Made by a program: the position numbers and the translations under genes. From positions 434,001 to 498,000 of the forward strand of contig NZ_NBDP01000030.1 of the NCBI RefSeq assembly GCF_004123845.1: DNA of 64,000 bases. The letters are read 5' to 3'. The notes beneath the pieces are model-generated. The model made no database searches. It was not told the origin of the DNA and worked only from the letters and a program-made list of their open reading frames with translations. Positions 1 to 7,394 of the stretch are shown here, one piece after another (position 1 is the stretch's first letter; each line of letters starts with the position of its first letter). Origin of the DNA: Allobosea sp. Tri-44. GTDB lineage: Bacteria > Pseudomonadota > Alphaproteobacteria > Rhizobiales > Beijerinckiaceae.

Positions 1-512
1 AGCGGCATGATCATGTAGATCACCCAAGTCGGCCAGTTCAGCGTCTGGGTCCGCTCGGTGTAGATGAAGTTGAAGGACTGGCCGGCGTATTCCCTGGCGT
101 CGAAGCCCGCCTGCGCGATGCCGACCGGATCGAGCCAGAGCCAGCACATCACCCCAAGGGCGATACCGAACAGGATAACGCCAAGGGTCGCGATAACGCG
201 AAAGATCGCGACGCCGCGCTCGGAGAAGCGGTCGGTCAGCATGGTCACCGCGAAGTCGAGCCGCATGCGCGTCATCGCCGAGGCGCCGATGAAGGTGAGC
301 CAGACGACGCTGTAAACCGCGGATTCGTCGATCCAGTAGATCGGATGGCCGCTATAGCGCGTGACGACATTGAGCAGGATCAGCGCCGACAGCAGGAACA
401 TCAGTCCCTGGAGGGCGCGGTGCTCGACCCGGAGCAGGCACCCGGACACAGCGACGATCGCCTCCGGCACGGCCATGGAGCGGCTACGCGCCGCGACAGC
501 TTCATTGCTCAT
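1..512 (-). CDS. TRAP transporter small permease (DctQ family), C-terminus cut by window edge
   Basis: Four-helix membrane subunit of a tripartite ATP-independent periplasmic transporter, which joins the large DctM permease to import an organic acid captured by a periplasmic DctP-type protein. Reading from the ATG at 512, about 170 residues are visible. A hydrophobic segment near residues 38-50 runs into the typical DctQ stretch NVVTRYSG then IYWIDESAVY, followed by a second helix (WLTFIGASAMTRM) and a third (VIATLGVILFGIALGVM). The tail lies outside the window, and DctM/DctP should follow to the left. It is divergent from the GntR/FCD gene at 598, the usual arrangement for FCD-regulated TRAP loci. 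Family is clear; the substrate cannot be read. Confidence 0.88.
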   Translation of the reverse strand, partial: MSNEAVAARSRSMAVPEAIVAVSGCLLRVEHRALQGLMFLLSALILLNVVTRYSGHPIYWIDESAVYSVVWLTFIGASAMTRMRLDFAVTMLTDRFSERGVAIFRVIATLGVILFGIALGVMCWLWLDPVGIAQAGFDAREYAGQSFNFIYTERTQTLNWPTWVIYMIMP

Positions 513-535
513 TCCTGTCTTCCCCTTGACGCTTT

Positions 536-555
536 GTAGATTGTATAAAATCTAC
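536..555. promoter_or_regulatory. Inverted repeat, likely operator of the adjacent GntR/FCD regulator
   Basis: GTAGATT and AATCTAC form perfect 7-bp arms around a 6-bp AT-rich spacer (GTATAA). The repeat sits in the 85-bp divergent gap, 24 bp from the TRAP start and 42 bp from the regulator start. It is the only strong dyad in the gap and is AT-rich in a GC-rich genome. Its function as an operator is inferred from position and symmetry. Confidence 0.65.
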
Positions 556-597
556 GTGTCAATGGTTTTCCTCAACGCGATCAGCTAGGGTCGACCG

Positions 598-1263
598 ATG
601 TCCCCTCCCCTGAAGCACCGCACCCTGTCCTCGGCGATCGTCGATCGCCTGCGCCAGGAGATCCTCGACGGCAGCTATCCGGCCGGCTCGCAACTACGGC
701 AGGACGCGCTGGCGCAGGCCTTCGAGGTCAGCCGCATCCCGGTGCGCGAGGCGCTGTTCCAGCTCGAGGCGGAAGGCTTTGTCAGGATCGTGCCGCACAA
801 GGGCGCGATCGTCTCGGGGCTGTCGCTCGACGAGATCAACGACGTGTTCGAGCTGCGCAAGCTCCTGGAGCCGCGGCTGCTGGTGAGCTCGGTGCCGGTG
901 CTGACGGCGGAGGATTTCGCGGCTGTTGCCGGGATGGAAGCGGCCTTCGAGCAGGCGATGACCGCCGGCGACATCAGCCGCTGGGGCGTGCTCAACGCCG
1001 ATTTTCACATGGCGCTCTATGCCCGGGCGACGCAGCCGCGCACGCTTTCGATCGTAGCGGGGCTCTTGCAGACTAGCGACCGCTACACCCGCCTGCAATT
1101 GCAGCGCAGCTCGTCGATCGAGCGGGCACAGACCGAGCACAACGAGTTGATCCGGCTCTGCCGCGCCGGGACGTTGAAGGAAGCGAGCCGCCTGCTGGTC
1201 GACCATATCGAGCTGGTGCGGCGCGATCTGGTCGAATTCCTGGGCGCCGGCATCAAGGCGTAA
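598..1263 (+). CDS. GntR family transcriptional regulator, FCD (FadR/VanR-like) subgroup
   Basis: DNA-binding regulator of 221 residues. The N-terminal winged helix spans about residues 8-72 (AIVDRLRQEILDG, then VSRIPVREAL and GFVRIVPHKG). An all-helical FCD effector domain follows from about 85 to 215. The FCD metal-ligand pattern is visible as NADFHMALY, EHNELI and DHIE. Length is standard for the subgroup. A short AGGG lies 7 bp before the ATG. The gene diverges from the TRAP dctQ gene and is separated by a 20-bp dyad, so it probably controls that transporter and itself, with an organic acid as effector. It could also control the minus-strand catabolic genes beyond 1385, from which it is separated only by a repeat. 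Confidence 0.9.
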   Translation: MSPPLKHRTLSSAIVDRLRQEILDGSYPAGSQLRQDALAQAFEVSRIPVREALFQLEAEGFVRIVPHKGAIVSGLSLDEINDVFELRKLLEPRLLVSSVPVLTAEDFAAVAGMEAAFEQAMTAGDISRWGVLNADFHMALYARATQPRTLSIVAGLLQTSDRYTRLQLQRSSSIERAQTEHNELIRLCRAGTLKEASRLLVDHIELVRRDLVEFLGAGIKA

Positions 1264-1270
1264 CCCAGCC

Positions 1271-1375
1271 GTCATTCTCGGGCGGAGCGAAGCGCAGACC
1301 CGAGAATCTCATGACGAGAGGCGCCGATCAGCGCCCTCTCCGGGCTGAGATGCTCGGGTCAAGCCCGAGCATGAC
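1271..1375. repeat. Paired-hairpin intergenic repeat, family A copy 1
   Basis: Two stem-loops. The first pairs GATTCTCGGG-type sequence (1273-1308) around GCGGAGCGAAGCGC; the second pairs GATGCTCGGG with CCCGAGCAT (about 1349-1373). The ends read GTCATTCTCG and CGAGCATGAC. The same pair recurs at 3455-3560, 41117-41257 and 58716-58821, always between genes. REP/BIME-like by structure. It lies between convergent genes and could also act in termination. Confidence 0.8.
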
Positions 1376-1384
1376 GCTTGGCCT

Positions 1385-2464
1385 TCAGGTCAGCTTACCC
1401 CTTGCCGCCACCGGCAATTCGCCGATGAGCTTGTCGCCGCGCACGGTCACCAGCCGGTCGACCATGTTGACGACGACGCAGACATGGTTCGGCACCACCC
1501 GCACGACCTCGCCGACATTGGGTCGCTCATTGCTGCCGGAAAGATCGAGGAAGCCGTGTTCCTCGGCGAACTGCGCGATCCGGGCCAGGGGGTATTCGAG
1601 GATATAGCCGTGGCCGTCGAGCCCGCCCTTGTCGCTGGTCAGCGTCTTCGAGCCGGAATCGAGAATGCCGCGCTCCGCTCCGGCCCGGCTGACCACGGTC
1701 GCGTACACCGTCAGCGCGCAGTCCTCCAGCTCCGCCACCCCGGCCGCGATCTGCATGCGGTCGTTGAAGATCGAGGTGCCGGAGCGATGCTCGGTCGAGC
1801 CCTTGAGCTTGCCGATGTTCGGGATGTTGGGCGAGCCGCCAGTCGAGATGATGCCGGCTTCGAGACCGGCCTCGCGGAGGCCGGCATTGGCGGTGTCGAG
1901 GAAGTCCTGCGTCGCCGGCCAGCCGGTTTCCGGTGGGTACATCAGGAAGCCGGCGAAGGTCAGGCCCTTGGACGCGGCGATCTGCCTGGCGAGTTCTACC
2001 GCCTCGCCCGGGGTCTCGACGCCGGCGCGCTTGCGGCCGGTGTCGCACTCGACCACGACCTCGAGATTGCGCCCGGCGATCTCGGCGGCCTTGGGCAAGC
2101 CGGCGATCGTGACGGGATTGTCGGCGGCGACGATCATCCGGACGCGGCGCTGCAAGGCGCCAAGGCGTCCCAGCTTCTCCTCGCCCAAAATGTTGTAGCT
2201 GATCAGGATGTCGTCGATGCCGCCATCGGCCATGACCTCGGCCTCACCGAGCTTCTGGCAGGTGATTCCACGCGCACCGGCTGCGACCTGGAGCCGCGCC
2301 AGCTCGGGCGATTTGTGCGTCTTGATGTGCGGACGGTTGGCGACGCCGGCGGCGTCGCAGGCGGCCTGCAACCGGGCGATGTTGGCCTCGACCTTGTCGA
2401 GGTCGATGACGACGGCCGGCGTGCCGTAGACGCGGGCGATCTCTTCAGCGAGCGCGGTCGTCAC
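1385..2464 (-). CDS. DSD1/D-threonine-aldolase-like PLP enzyme (alanine racemase fold)
   Basis: Fold-type III PLP enzyme of 359 residues, related to eukaryotic-type D-serine dehydratase and bacterial D-threonine aldolase, which act on D-beta-hydroxy amino acids. The N-terminal TIM barrel carries the cofactor lysine in RPHIKTHK (about residues 44-51). The C-terminal domain ends with the metal-binding H-x-C pair in VPNHVC (about H327/C329), the Zn or Mn site of the family. STGGSPN and SGTSIFND are phosphate/substrate loops. The start codon overlaps the stop of the upstream RidA gene (ATGA), so the two are translationally coupled. D-serine dehydratase and D-threonine aldolase activities cannot be separated from sequence alone. 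Confidence 0.87.
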   Translation of the reverse strand: MTTALAEEIARVYGTPAVVIDLDKVEANIARLQAACDAAGVANRPHIKTHKSPELARLQVAAGARGITCQKLGEAEVMADGGIDDILISYNILGEEKLGRLGALQRRVRMIVAADNPVTIAGLPKAAEIAGRNLEVVVECDTGRKRAGVETPGEAVELARQIAASKGLTFAGFLMYPPETGWPATQDFLDTANAGLREAGLEAGIISTGGSPNIPNIGKLKGSTEHRSGTSIFNDRMQIAAGVAELEDCALTVYATVVSRAGAERGILDSGSKTLTSDKGGLDGHGYILEYPLARIAQFAEEHGFLDLSGSNERPNVGEVVRVVPNHVCVVVNMVDRLVTVRGDKLIGELPVAARGKLT

Positions 2465-2919
2465 GGCAGCACCCGGACGATGACTTCGATCTCGACCGTC
2501 ATGTTGTTGGGCAGCGAGCCCATGCCGACGGCGGAGCGGGCGTGACGGCCATTGTCGCCGAGCACGGCGACAAACAGGTCGGAGCAGCCATTGATGACCT
2601 TGGGGTGCTGCGAGAAGTCGGGCGCGGCATTGACCATGCCGAGCAGCTTGACGACCTCGATCTTGTCGAGCGAGCCGGCTGCCTTCTTCATCGCCGCGAG
2701 CAGGCCGAGCCCGGTCTGCTTGGCGTGCTCATAGGCTTCCTCGATCGAGACGCCGGCGCCGACCTTGCCGGTCGGATAGGTGCCGTCGGCGCGCTTGGGG
2801 CCCTGGCCGGAGAGATAGATGAACTCGCCGACGCGCTTGAAGCTGACATAGGTCGCGACCGGGGTCGGGACGTCGGGCAGGGTCAGCCCCAATTCCCTAA
2901 GCTTGTCATCGGCACTCAT
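2461..2919 (-). CDS. RidA family protein (YjgF/YER057c/UK114)
   Basis: 152 residues. RidA proteins are small trimeric cytosolic enzymes that hydrolyse reactive enamine/imine intermediates such as 2-aminoacrylate released by PLP dehydratases. The core is present: YLSGQGP near residue 36, the KLLGMVN segment, and the conserved arginine region RSAVGMGSLPNNMTVEIEVI with the substrate-carboxylate Arg near 128. It is longer at the N-terminus than archetypal RidA and belongs to the broader Rid family. It overlaps the GNAT gene upstream (2916-2919) and the DSD1-like gene downstream by 4 bp each, so the three are one operon. This placement fits imine clean-up for the neighbouring PLP enzyme. Confidence 0.9.
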   Translation of the reverse strand: MSADDKLRELGLTLPDVPTPVATYVSFKRVGEFIYLSGQGPKRADGTYPTGKVGAGVSIEEAYEHAKQTGLGLLAAMKKAAGSLDKIEVVKLLGMVNAAPDFSQHPKVINGCSDLFVAVLGDNGRHARSAVGMGSLPNNMTVEIEVIVRVLP

Positions 2920-3440
2920 GCGTTTCTCCCATCGTCTTTCAAATCGCGGACCATGTAGCGGGCCGCATCGTCATAGCTCGCAAGCTTGCGAGCAAGGGCT
3001 TCGTCATGCGCCTCGTGAAACCCGTGGCGCCGCCAGAAGCCGGCCGAATCGCCGACAGCGACAAGGGCCATCCGGGCAAGGCCCGAGGCGCGGGCATGTG
3101 ACGACAGCTGGTCGACGCAAGTCGAGGCCGCGCCACCGCCGCGTGCGCCCGGCAGCAGAGCGAGGTCGTGGATGTAATAGGCGTCAGCCTGCTTGGGCAA
3201 TGCGCCGAGCAGGCTGTCGAGTGTCAGTGCCTGACCGAGCTGCCAGGGATGGCTCAGCACGTAGCCGCCGACGCCCTCCCCGCTTTCCAGCACCAGGCAG
3301 CCTGCCGGATGCAGCGCTAGCCGCTCGGCGAAGACCGCCTCGCTTTCCGGGTAGCCAGGATGCACCACGGCCGCGACCGCCATGACGGCGGGCAGGTCAG
3401 CGGCGGCCATGGCGCGCCAGGAGAGTGGGTATGTGATCAT
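2916..3440 (-). CDS. GNAT family N-acetyltransferase
   Basis: 174-residue protein with the GNAT fold. The acetyl-CoA region is at about residues 85-110 (YYIHDLALLPGARGGGAAS), where the usual R/Q-x-x-G-x-G/A loop appears as PGARGGGAA. The helical stretch after it and the RHGFHEAHDE segment near the C-terminus match the family. It is first in an operon with RidA and the DSD1-like enzyme, overlapping RidA by 4 bp. The acceptor is unknown; with these neighbours an amino acid or amine is plausible. A family A repeat lies directly upstream. Confidence 0.85.
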   Translation of the reverse strand: MITYPLSWRAMAAADLPAVMAVAAVVHPGYPESEAVFAERLALHPAGCLVLESGEGVGGYVLSHPWQLGQALTLDSLLGALPKQADAYYIHDLALLPGARGGGAASTCVDQLSSHARASGLARMALVAVGDSAGFWRRHGFHEAHDEALARKLASYDDAARYMVRDLKDDGRNA

Positions 3441-3454
3441 CAGAACGACTACAC

Positions 3455-3560
3455 GTCATGCTCGGGCTTGCCCCGAGCATCTCAGGCCGGAGAAGGCTCC
3501 AATTGGCGCCCTCTGGTCCCAAGATTCTCGGGTCTGCGCTTCGCTTCGTCCGAGAATGAC
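3455..3560. repeat. Paired-hairpin intergenic repeat, family A copy 2 (inverted relative to copy 1)
   Basis: Begins GTCATGCTCGGGCTTGCCCC and ends CGAGAATGAC. It carries the same two stem-loops as 1271-1375 in opposite orientation, separated by a short variable middle. It lies between the GNAT gene and the upstream amidohydrolase gene, so transcription of the latter would pass through it. Confidence 0.8.
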
Positions 3561-3569
3561 GCCTGTGCC

Positions 3570-4736
3570 TTACGCCGCCTCGACTTTCCTGAACTTGTTG
3601 CTGCGCTTGGGGTGCCACCAGGCGCCCTTCAGCACGACGCCTTCGGAGACGATCTTCCTGTCTCCGGTCAGGTGCTCGCCGACGACGTCGACATAGTCGA
3701 ACTTGCCTTCCTTGATGGTGAGCACCGTCGCGTCGCCGAGCGAGCCGACCTTGAGCGAGCCGTATTCCATCCGCTTCAGCGCCGTGGCGGCGTTCACGGT
3801 CGAGGCGGCGACGACATTGTTCAGGCTCATGCCCATGCAGAGGAACTTCGACATGGTGGTGACCTGGTCATAGGCCGGGCCGTCGATGCAGAGCTTGTGC
3901 ACGTCGGAGGAGATCACGTCCGGCTCGAAGCCGTTGGCGAGCATGGCGCGCGTCGTCTTGAACGAGAACGAGCCCTTGCCATGGCCAATGTCGAAGATGA
4001 CGCCGCGCTTGCGGGCGGCCAGCACCTCGGGCTTGACCGTGCCCTGCGCGGTCGCAGGCGCGTTCGGGAAGGGACGGAAGGCATGGGTCAGCACGTCGCC
4101 CGGCCGCAGCATGCCGATCACTTCCTCATAGGACGGCGGCGGATGGTCGATATGGCACATCAGCGGCATGCCGACCTCGTTGGCGACCTGCAGCGCGATG
4201 TTGAGCGGCACGGTCCCGGAGGTGCCCGAGGCATGCAGGCCGACGCGGACCTTGATGCCGACGATCAGGTCGCGGTTCTTGTCGGCGACCTCGACGCAGT
4301 CGATCGGGTTCATCAACCGAAGATCGCCGCTCTCGCCGACCATGACGCGGTGGTCGAAACCGTAGATGCCGGCATGCGAGACATGGAGATAAGCGAGGAT
4401 GCGCGCCTGGCTCTTCTCGATCACATGCTTGCGGAAGCCCGGCCAGTTGCCGGGGCCGGCCGAGCCGGTGTCGACAGAAGTGGTGACGCCGGAGGCGCGG
4501 CAGAACTCGTCGGCGTCGATGCCGAGTGAGGTGCCGCCCCAGTAGACATGGGTGTGCAGGTCGATCAGGCCGGGCGTGACGATGTAGCCGGAGACGTCGC
4601 GGGTCTCCTTGGCCCCCTTCAGATCCTTGCCGAAGCCCGAAACCTTCCCATCGGTGAAAGCGACGTCGATGACGCCGTCATGCTTCTGCGACGGGTCGAT
4701 TACCCGCCCGCCCTTGAGGATGAGATCGTGAGTCAT
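3570..4736 (-). CDS. Amidohydrolase/deacetylase family metallohydrolase
   Basis: 388-residue member of the amidohydrolase superfamily, in the deacetylase group related to dihydroorotase-like enzymes. DLILKGGRVIDPSQ opens the beta sandwich. The metal ligands H-x-H are in PGLIDLHTHVYWG (about residues 56-68). Further metal-site positions are LMCHIDHPP and the aspartate in DVISSDVHKLC near residue 278. A second-metal bridging residue is expected around IVGIKVRV (Lys). Family members cleave N-acyl or cyclic amides, and some act on N-acetylated amino acids. In this cluster it may release an acyl group from a (D-)amino acid derivative, but the substrate is not readable. It is not a typical D-hydantoinase. 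Confidence 0.85.
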   Translation of the reverse strand: MTHDLILKGGRVIDPSQKHDGVIDVAFTDGKVSGFGKDLKGAKETRDVSGYIVTPGLIDLHTHVYWGGTSLGIDADEFCRASGVTTSVDTGSAGPGNWPGFRKHVIEKSQARILAYLHVSHAGIYGFDHRVMVGESGDLRLMNPIDCVEVADKNRDLIVGIKVRVGLHASGTSGTVPLNIALQVANEVGMPLMCHIDHPPPSYEEVIGMLRPGDVLTHAFRPFPNAPATAQGTVKPEVLAARKRGVIFDIGHGKGSFSFKTTRAMLANGFEPDVISSDVHKLCIDGPAYDQVTTMSKFLCMGMSLNNVVAASTVNAATALKRMEYGSLKVGSLGDATVLTIKEGKFDYVDVVGEHLTGDRKIVSEGVVLKGAWWHPKRSNKFRKVEAA

Positions 4737-4778
4737 GACAGCTCCTGCGAAGTCTTCTCGACATCAGAACAGAGCGCT

Positions 4779-4821
4779 GTCATTCCGACGCCGCGCGGCT
4801 TCGCCGCTTGTCCGGAATGAC
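4779..4821. repeat. Short palindromic repeat, family B
   Basis: GTCATTCCGACG ... TGTCCGGAATGAC forms one hairpin with a GCGCGGCTTCGCCGC centre. It shares the GTCATTCCG end with the copies that bracket the GIY-YIG gene at 44469-44866. It lies between the deacetylase and carbamoylase genes. Confidence 0.65.
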
Positions 4822-4840
4822 GGCTGAAAAGGGCTCGAAA

Positions 4841-5773
4841 TCACGCGACCACCGCGCCCTTGCGCTCGACGATCATGCCGTAATGCTGCGGCTCGCGGTG
4901 CTTGGCGAAGTTGAAGGTCGAGTTCCTGTAGCTGTTGCCGAGGTCGAGATCGCAGCGCGCGACGACGAGTTCGTCACCTTCCGTCACCGCCTGCGCCACC
5001 ACCTCGCCGGTCGGGGCAATGATGCAGGAGCCGCCGATCTGGTCGACGCCGGCCTCCAGGCCCGCCTTGGCGACGCCCACGACCCAGGTCGCGTTCTGGT
5101 AGGCGCCGGCCTGCATGACGAGCTGGTTGTGGAAATTGCCGAGCCGGTCGTGGGCCGGTGCGGGCGGGTTGTGCTTGGGCGTGTTGTAGCCGAGCAGGAC
5201 CATCTCGACACCCTGCAGGCCCATGACCCGGTAGCTCTCGGGCCAGCGCCGGTCATTGCAGATCATCATGCCGAGCCGGCCGCCCATGGTTTCCCAGACC
5301 GGCCAGCCGAGATTGCCGGTCTCGAAATAGCGCTTTTCGAGATTCTGGAAGAGAGCGTCCGGGCGGTGCTCGGGATGGCCGGGCAGATGAATCTTGCGAT
5401 ACTTGCCGACGATCTGGCCTGATTTATCGACCAGGATCGCGGTGTTGAAGCGGCGCTTGCGGCCGTCTTCATGGGCGAGCTCCGTATAGCCGAGATGGAA
5501 GCCAATCCCGAGCCGCTCGGCTTCAGCGAAGAGCGGCGCGGTCTCGTTCGAAGGCATGGCGCTCTCGAAATAACTGTCGATCTCAGCCTCGTCCTCCATC
5601 CACCAATGCGGGAAGAAGGCGGTCAGCGCGGCTTCCGGATAGACGACGAGATCGCAGCCATTCGACTTCGCCAGGCGCATCAATTCAATCATGCGCGCCA
5701 CCGCCGAGCTACGGCTCTCCTCGCGCTGGATCGGCCCGAGCTGGGCTGCGCCGACGGTCAGAATGCGAGGCAT
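4841..5773 (-). CDS. N-carbamoyl-D-amino acid hydrolase (nitrilase superfamily)
   Basis: Hydrolyses N-carbamoyl-D-amino acids to D-amino acid, CO2 and ammonia. The 310-residue product has the nitrilase triad at E47 (VVYPEAAL), K127 (KYRKIHLPGH) and C172 (ICNDRRWPE), the same numbering I recall for the Agrobacterium D-carbamoylase. The arginines after the cysteine and the end HREPQHYGMI also fit that enzyme. Start chosen at 5773 because TAGGAG lies 8 bp upstream and the protein begins there as the family does; an in-frame extension to 6070 runs over the divergent gene. It is separated from the amidohydrolase downstream by a short repeat. D-specificity is inferred from the close motif match. 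Confidence 0.92.
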   Translation of the reverse strand: MPRILTVGAAQLGPIQREESRSSAVARMIELMRLAKSNGCDLVVYPEAALTAFFPHWWMEDEAEIDSYFESAMPSNETAPLFAEAERLGIGFHLGYTELAHEDGRKRRFNTAILVDKSGQIVGKYRKIHLPGHPEHRPDALFQNLEKRYFETGNLGWPVWETMGGRLGMMICNDRRWPESYRVMGLQGVEMVLLGYNTPKHNPPAPAHDRLGNFHNQLVMQAGAYQNATWVVGVAKAGLEAGVDQIGGSCIIAPTGEVVAQAVTEGDELVVARCDLDLGNSYRNSTFNFAKHREPQHYGMIVERKGAVVA

Positions 5774-5951
5774 CGGAAGGCTCCTACAGTGCTCATGCGC
5801 TACCGGGAGATCTCGCCAGAAGCGTAGATCGGTACTCTTGTGCGCCATTGCGGGGACGGGGTCGCCACAATACCGTCGGGCGTTCCCTCTGGGCTCGTCC
5901 GGAACCGCCGGCCGCGGCTGCCGAGGCAGCATCGCGTTTCGGACCAAAGCC

Positions 5952-6251
5952 ATGACCACGTTCAACGTCGTCCGCTTCCGCATCAAGCCCGGCCGGGAGG
6001 CGGAGTTCCTCGATGCCCATCGCGGCGGCAAGGCCAGTTGGCCGGGCCTCGCGAAGGGGCACATCATCAAGACCGGCGACCATTCCTATTGCCTGATCGG
6101 CGAATGGGCCGACCTCGCCGCGCTGAAGGGTGCCCGCGACCAGATGATCGCGACGCTCAATAGCTTCCGCGATACGCTCGAGGACCTCGGTGGCAGTCTC
6201 GGCGTCACCGACGCGGTGTCCGGAGACGTCGTGGTCGATCTTCGCGCCTAG
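5952..6251 (+). CDS. Small antibiotic-biosynthesis-monooxygenase-like (dimeric alpha/beta barrel) protein
   Basis: 99 residues, starting MTTFNVVRFRIKPGREAEFL. This is the typical first strand and helix of ABM-type ferredoxin-like domains, which form dimeric barrels and serve as small monooxygenases, isomerases or heme/ligand binders. A second half (YCLIGEWADLAALKGARDQM) gives the remaining strand and helix. The ATG at 5952 is chosen because homologous character starts exactly there. It is the only plus-strand gene between 1385 and 12927, and is divergent from the D-carbamoylase with a 178-bp gap that probably holds promoters for both. Function unknown. Confidence 0.75.
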   Translation: MTTFNVVRFRIKPGREAEFLDAHRGGKASWPGLAKGHIIKTGDHSYCLIGEWADLAALKGARDQMIATLNSFRDTLEDLGGSLGVTDAVSGDVVVDLRA

Positions 6252-6309
6252 CGCCTCCTGGCTGCCAGCAACATCACAGTCTCTTTGCTCAAGGCTGATC
6301 GCCCGGGCT

Positions 6310-6471
6310 CCTCCCTTCCCCCTTGTGGGGAAGGGCTGGGGATGGGGGTGGTGCCACTTGGTGACCGGCAGGAGAAAAGCGCTGGCAGCAGCGGCAGCAC
6401 AATGAGCGTCTGCCGATCGTTCCGGCTTTGCGACCCCCACCCCTGCCCCTCCCCACAAGGGGGAGGGGTTC
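6310..6471. repeat. Long inverted repeat, family C
   Basis: A left arm (6310-6350: CTCCCTTCCCCCTTGTGGGG..., then GGGGATGGGGGTGG) is complementary with few mismatches to a right arm (6431-6471: ACCCCCACCCCTGCCC then CTCCCCACAAGGGGGAGG). About 80 bp of unrelated sequence lies between. Each arm also folds on itself. It resembles the elements at 38443-38604 and 47392-47550 in layout. It lies between convergent genes and may terminate transcription. Confidence 0.75.
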
Positions 6472-6506
6472 TTCCGTCCTTGGCAGCACATGACGCCGAA
6501 CCGCCC

Positions 6507-7394
6507 TCAGATGCTTTTGGCCAGTCGCGGATCCAGCGAGTCGCGCAGGCCGTCGCCGAGCAGGTTCACGGCGAGCACGGTGATCGACAGGAACAGGGCC
6601 GGGAAGAAGACGATGTGCGGCCTAACCTGCCAGAGCGCCCTGCCCTCAGCCATGATGTTGCCCCAGGACGGCGTCGCCGGCGGCACGCCGGCGCCGATGA
6701 AGGACAGGATCGCCTCGATGATCATGGCGCTGGCGCAGATATAGGTCGCCTGCACCGTCATCGGCGCGATCGTATTGGGCAGGATGTGCTTGATGATGAT
6801 GCGTGGCACGCGGGCGCCATTCGAGATCGCCGCCTCGACATAGGGCTGCTCGCGCAGCGACAGGACGACGCTGCGCACCAGGCGCGCCACACGCGGAATC
6901 TCGGCGACGGTGATCGCGAGGATGACGTTGCCGACCGAGCCGCGCGTCAGCGCCATCAATGCGATGGCGAGCAGGATCGGCGGGATCGACATCATGCCGT
7001 CGATGACGCGCATGACGATGCCGTCGGCCCAGCGCACGAAGCCGGAAAAGAGCCCGATCGCCAGACCGATGACCGACGCCAGGATGGCGACCGAGAAGCC
7101 GACGATCAGCGAGACGCGCGCGCCATAGACGACACGCGAGTAGATGTCGCGGCCGAGCATGTCGGTGCCGAACCAGTACAGCTCCGACGGCACACGCGTG
7201 CGCCTGGAGGTCGCGATCGCCGTCGGATCGACCGTGAAGAGCAAGGGCGCGAACACCGCGATGAAGATCATCAGCAGCAGGAGGAAGCCGCCGATGGCGA
7301 CCGATGGATGCTTGCGCAGATAGGAGCGCTTGCGCGGCTTGGCGTCCACGCCGGCTTCGTCCGCCAGGGACAGTGGTGCAGCTGGAGCGGTCAA
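6507..7394 (-). CDS. ABC transporter permease, DppC/OppC family
   Basis: Inner-membrane permease of a peptide/nickel-type (family 5) importer, 295 residues. A first helix at about residues 33-55 (VAIGGFLLLLMIFIAVFAPLLF) is followed by the family's periplasmic loop (FGTDMLGRDIYSRV) and the EAA loop PYVEAAISNGARVPRIIIKHILPN, which contacts the ATPase. It appears to start at a TTG (7394) overlapping the TGA of the DppB-like gene; no ATG exists until after the first helix. Translational coupling is therefore likely. No ATP-binding subunit follows: the next feature is a repeat and a convergent gene. Confidence 0.9.
   Translation of the reverse strand: MTAPAAPLSLADEAGVDAKPRKRSYLRKHPSVAIGGFLLLLMIFIAVFAPLLFTVDPTAIATSRRTRVPSELYWFGTDMLGRDIYSRVVYGARVSLIVGFSVAILASVIGLAIGLFSGFVRWADGIVMRVIDGMMSIPPILLAIALMALTRGSVGNVILAITVAEIPRVARLVRSVVLSLREQPYVEAAISNGARVPRIIIKHILPNTIAPMTVQATYICASAMIIEAILSFIGAGVPPATPSWGNIMAEGRALWQVRPHIVFFPALFLSITVLAVNLLGDGLRDSLDPRLAKSI

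Noticed and set aside
345..588. Small plus-strand frames over the TRAP gene start
   Set aside because: The minus-strand DctQ frame has clear family motifs; the plus frames are antisense shadows.
3570..4736. Amidohydrolase as D-hydantoinase completing a hydantoin pathway
   Set aside because: The length (388) and motif set fit the deacetylase group, not the roughly 460-residue hydantoinases.
5774..6070. N-terminal extension of the D-carbamoylase
   Set aside because: It reads antisense through the start of the small ABM gene; the proper ATG at 5773 has TAGGAG and matches family numbering.
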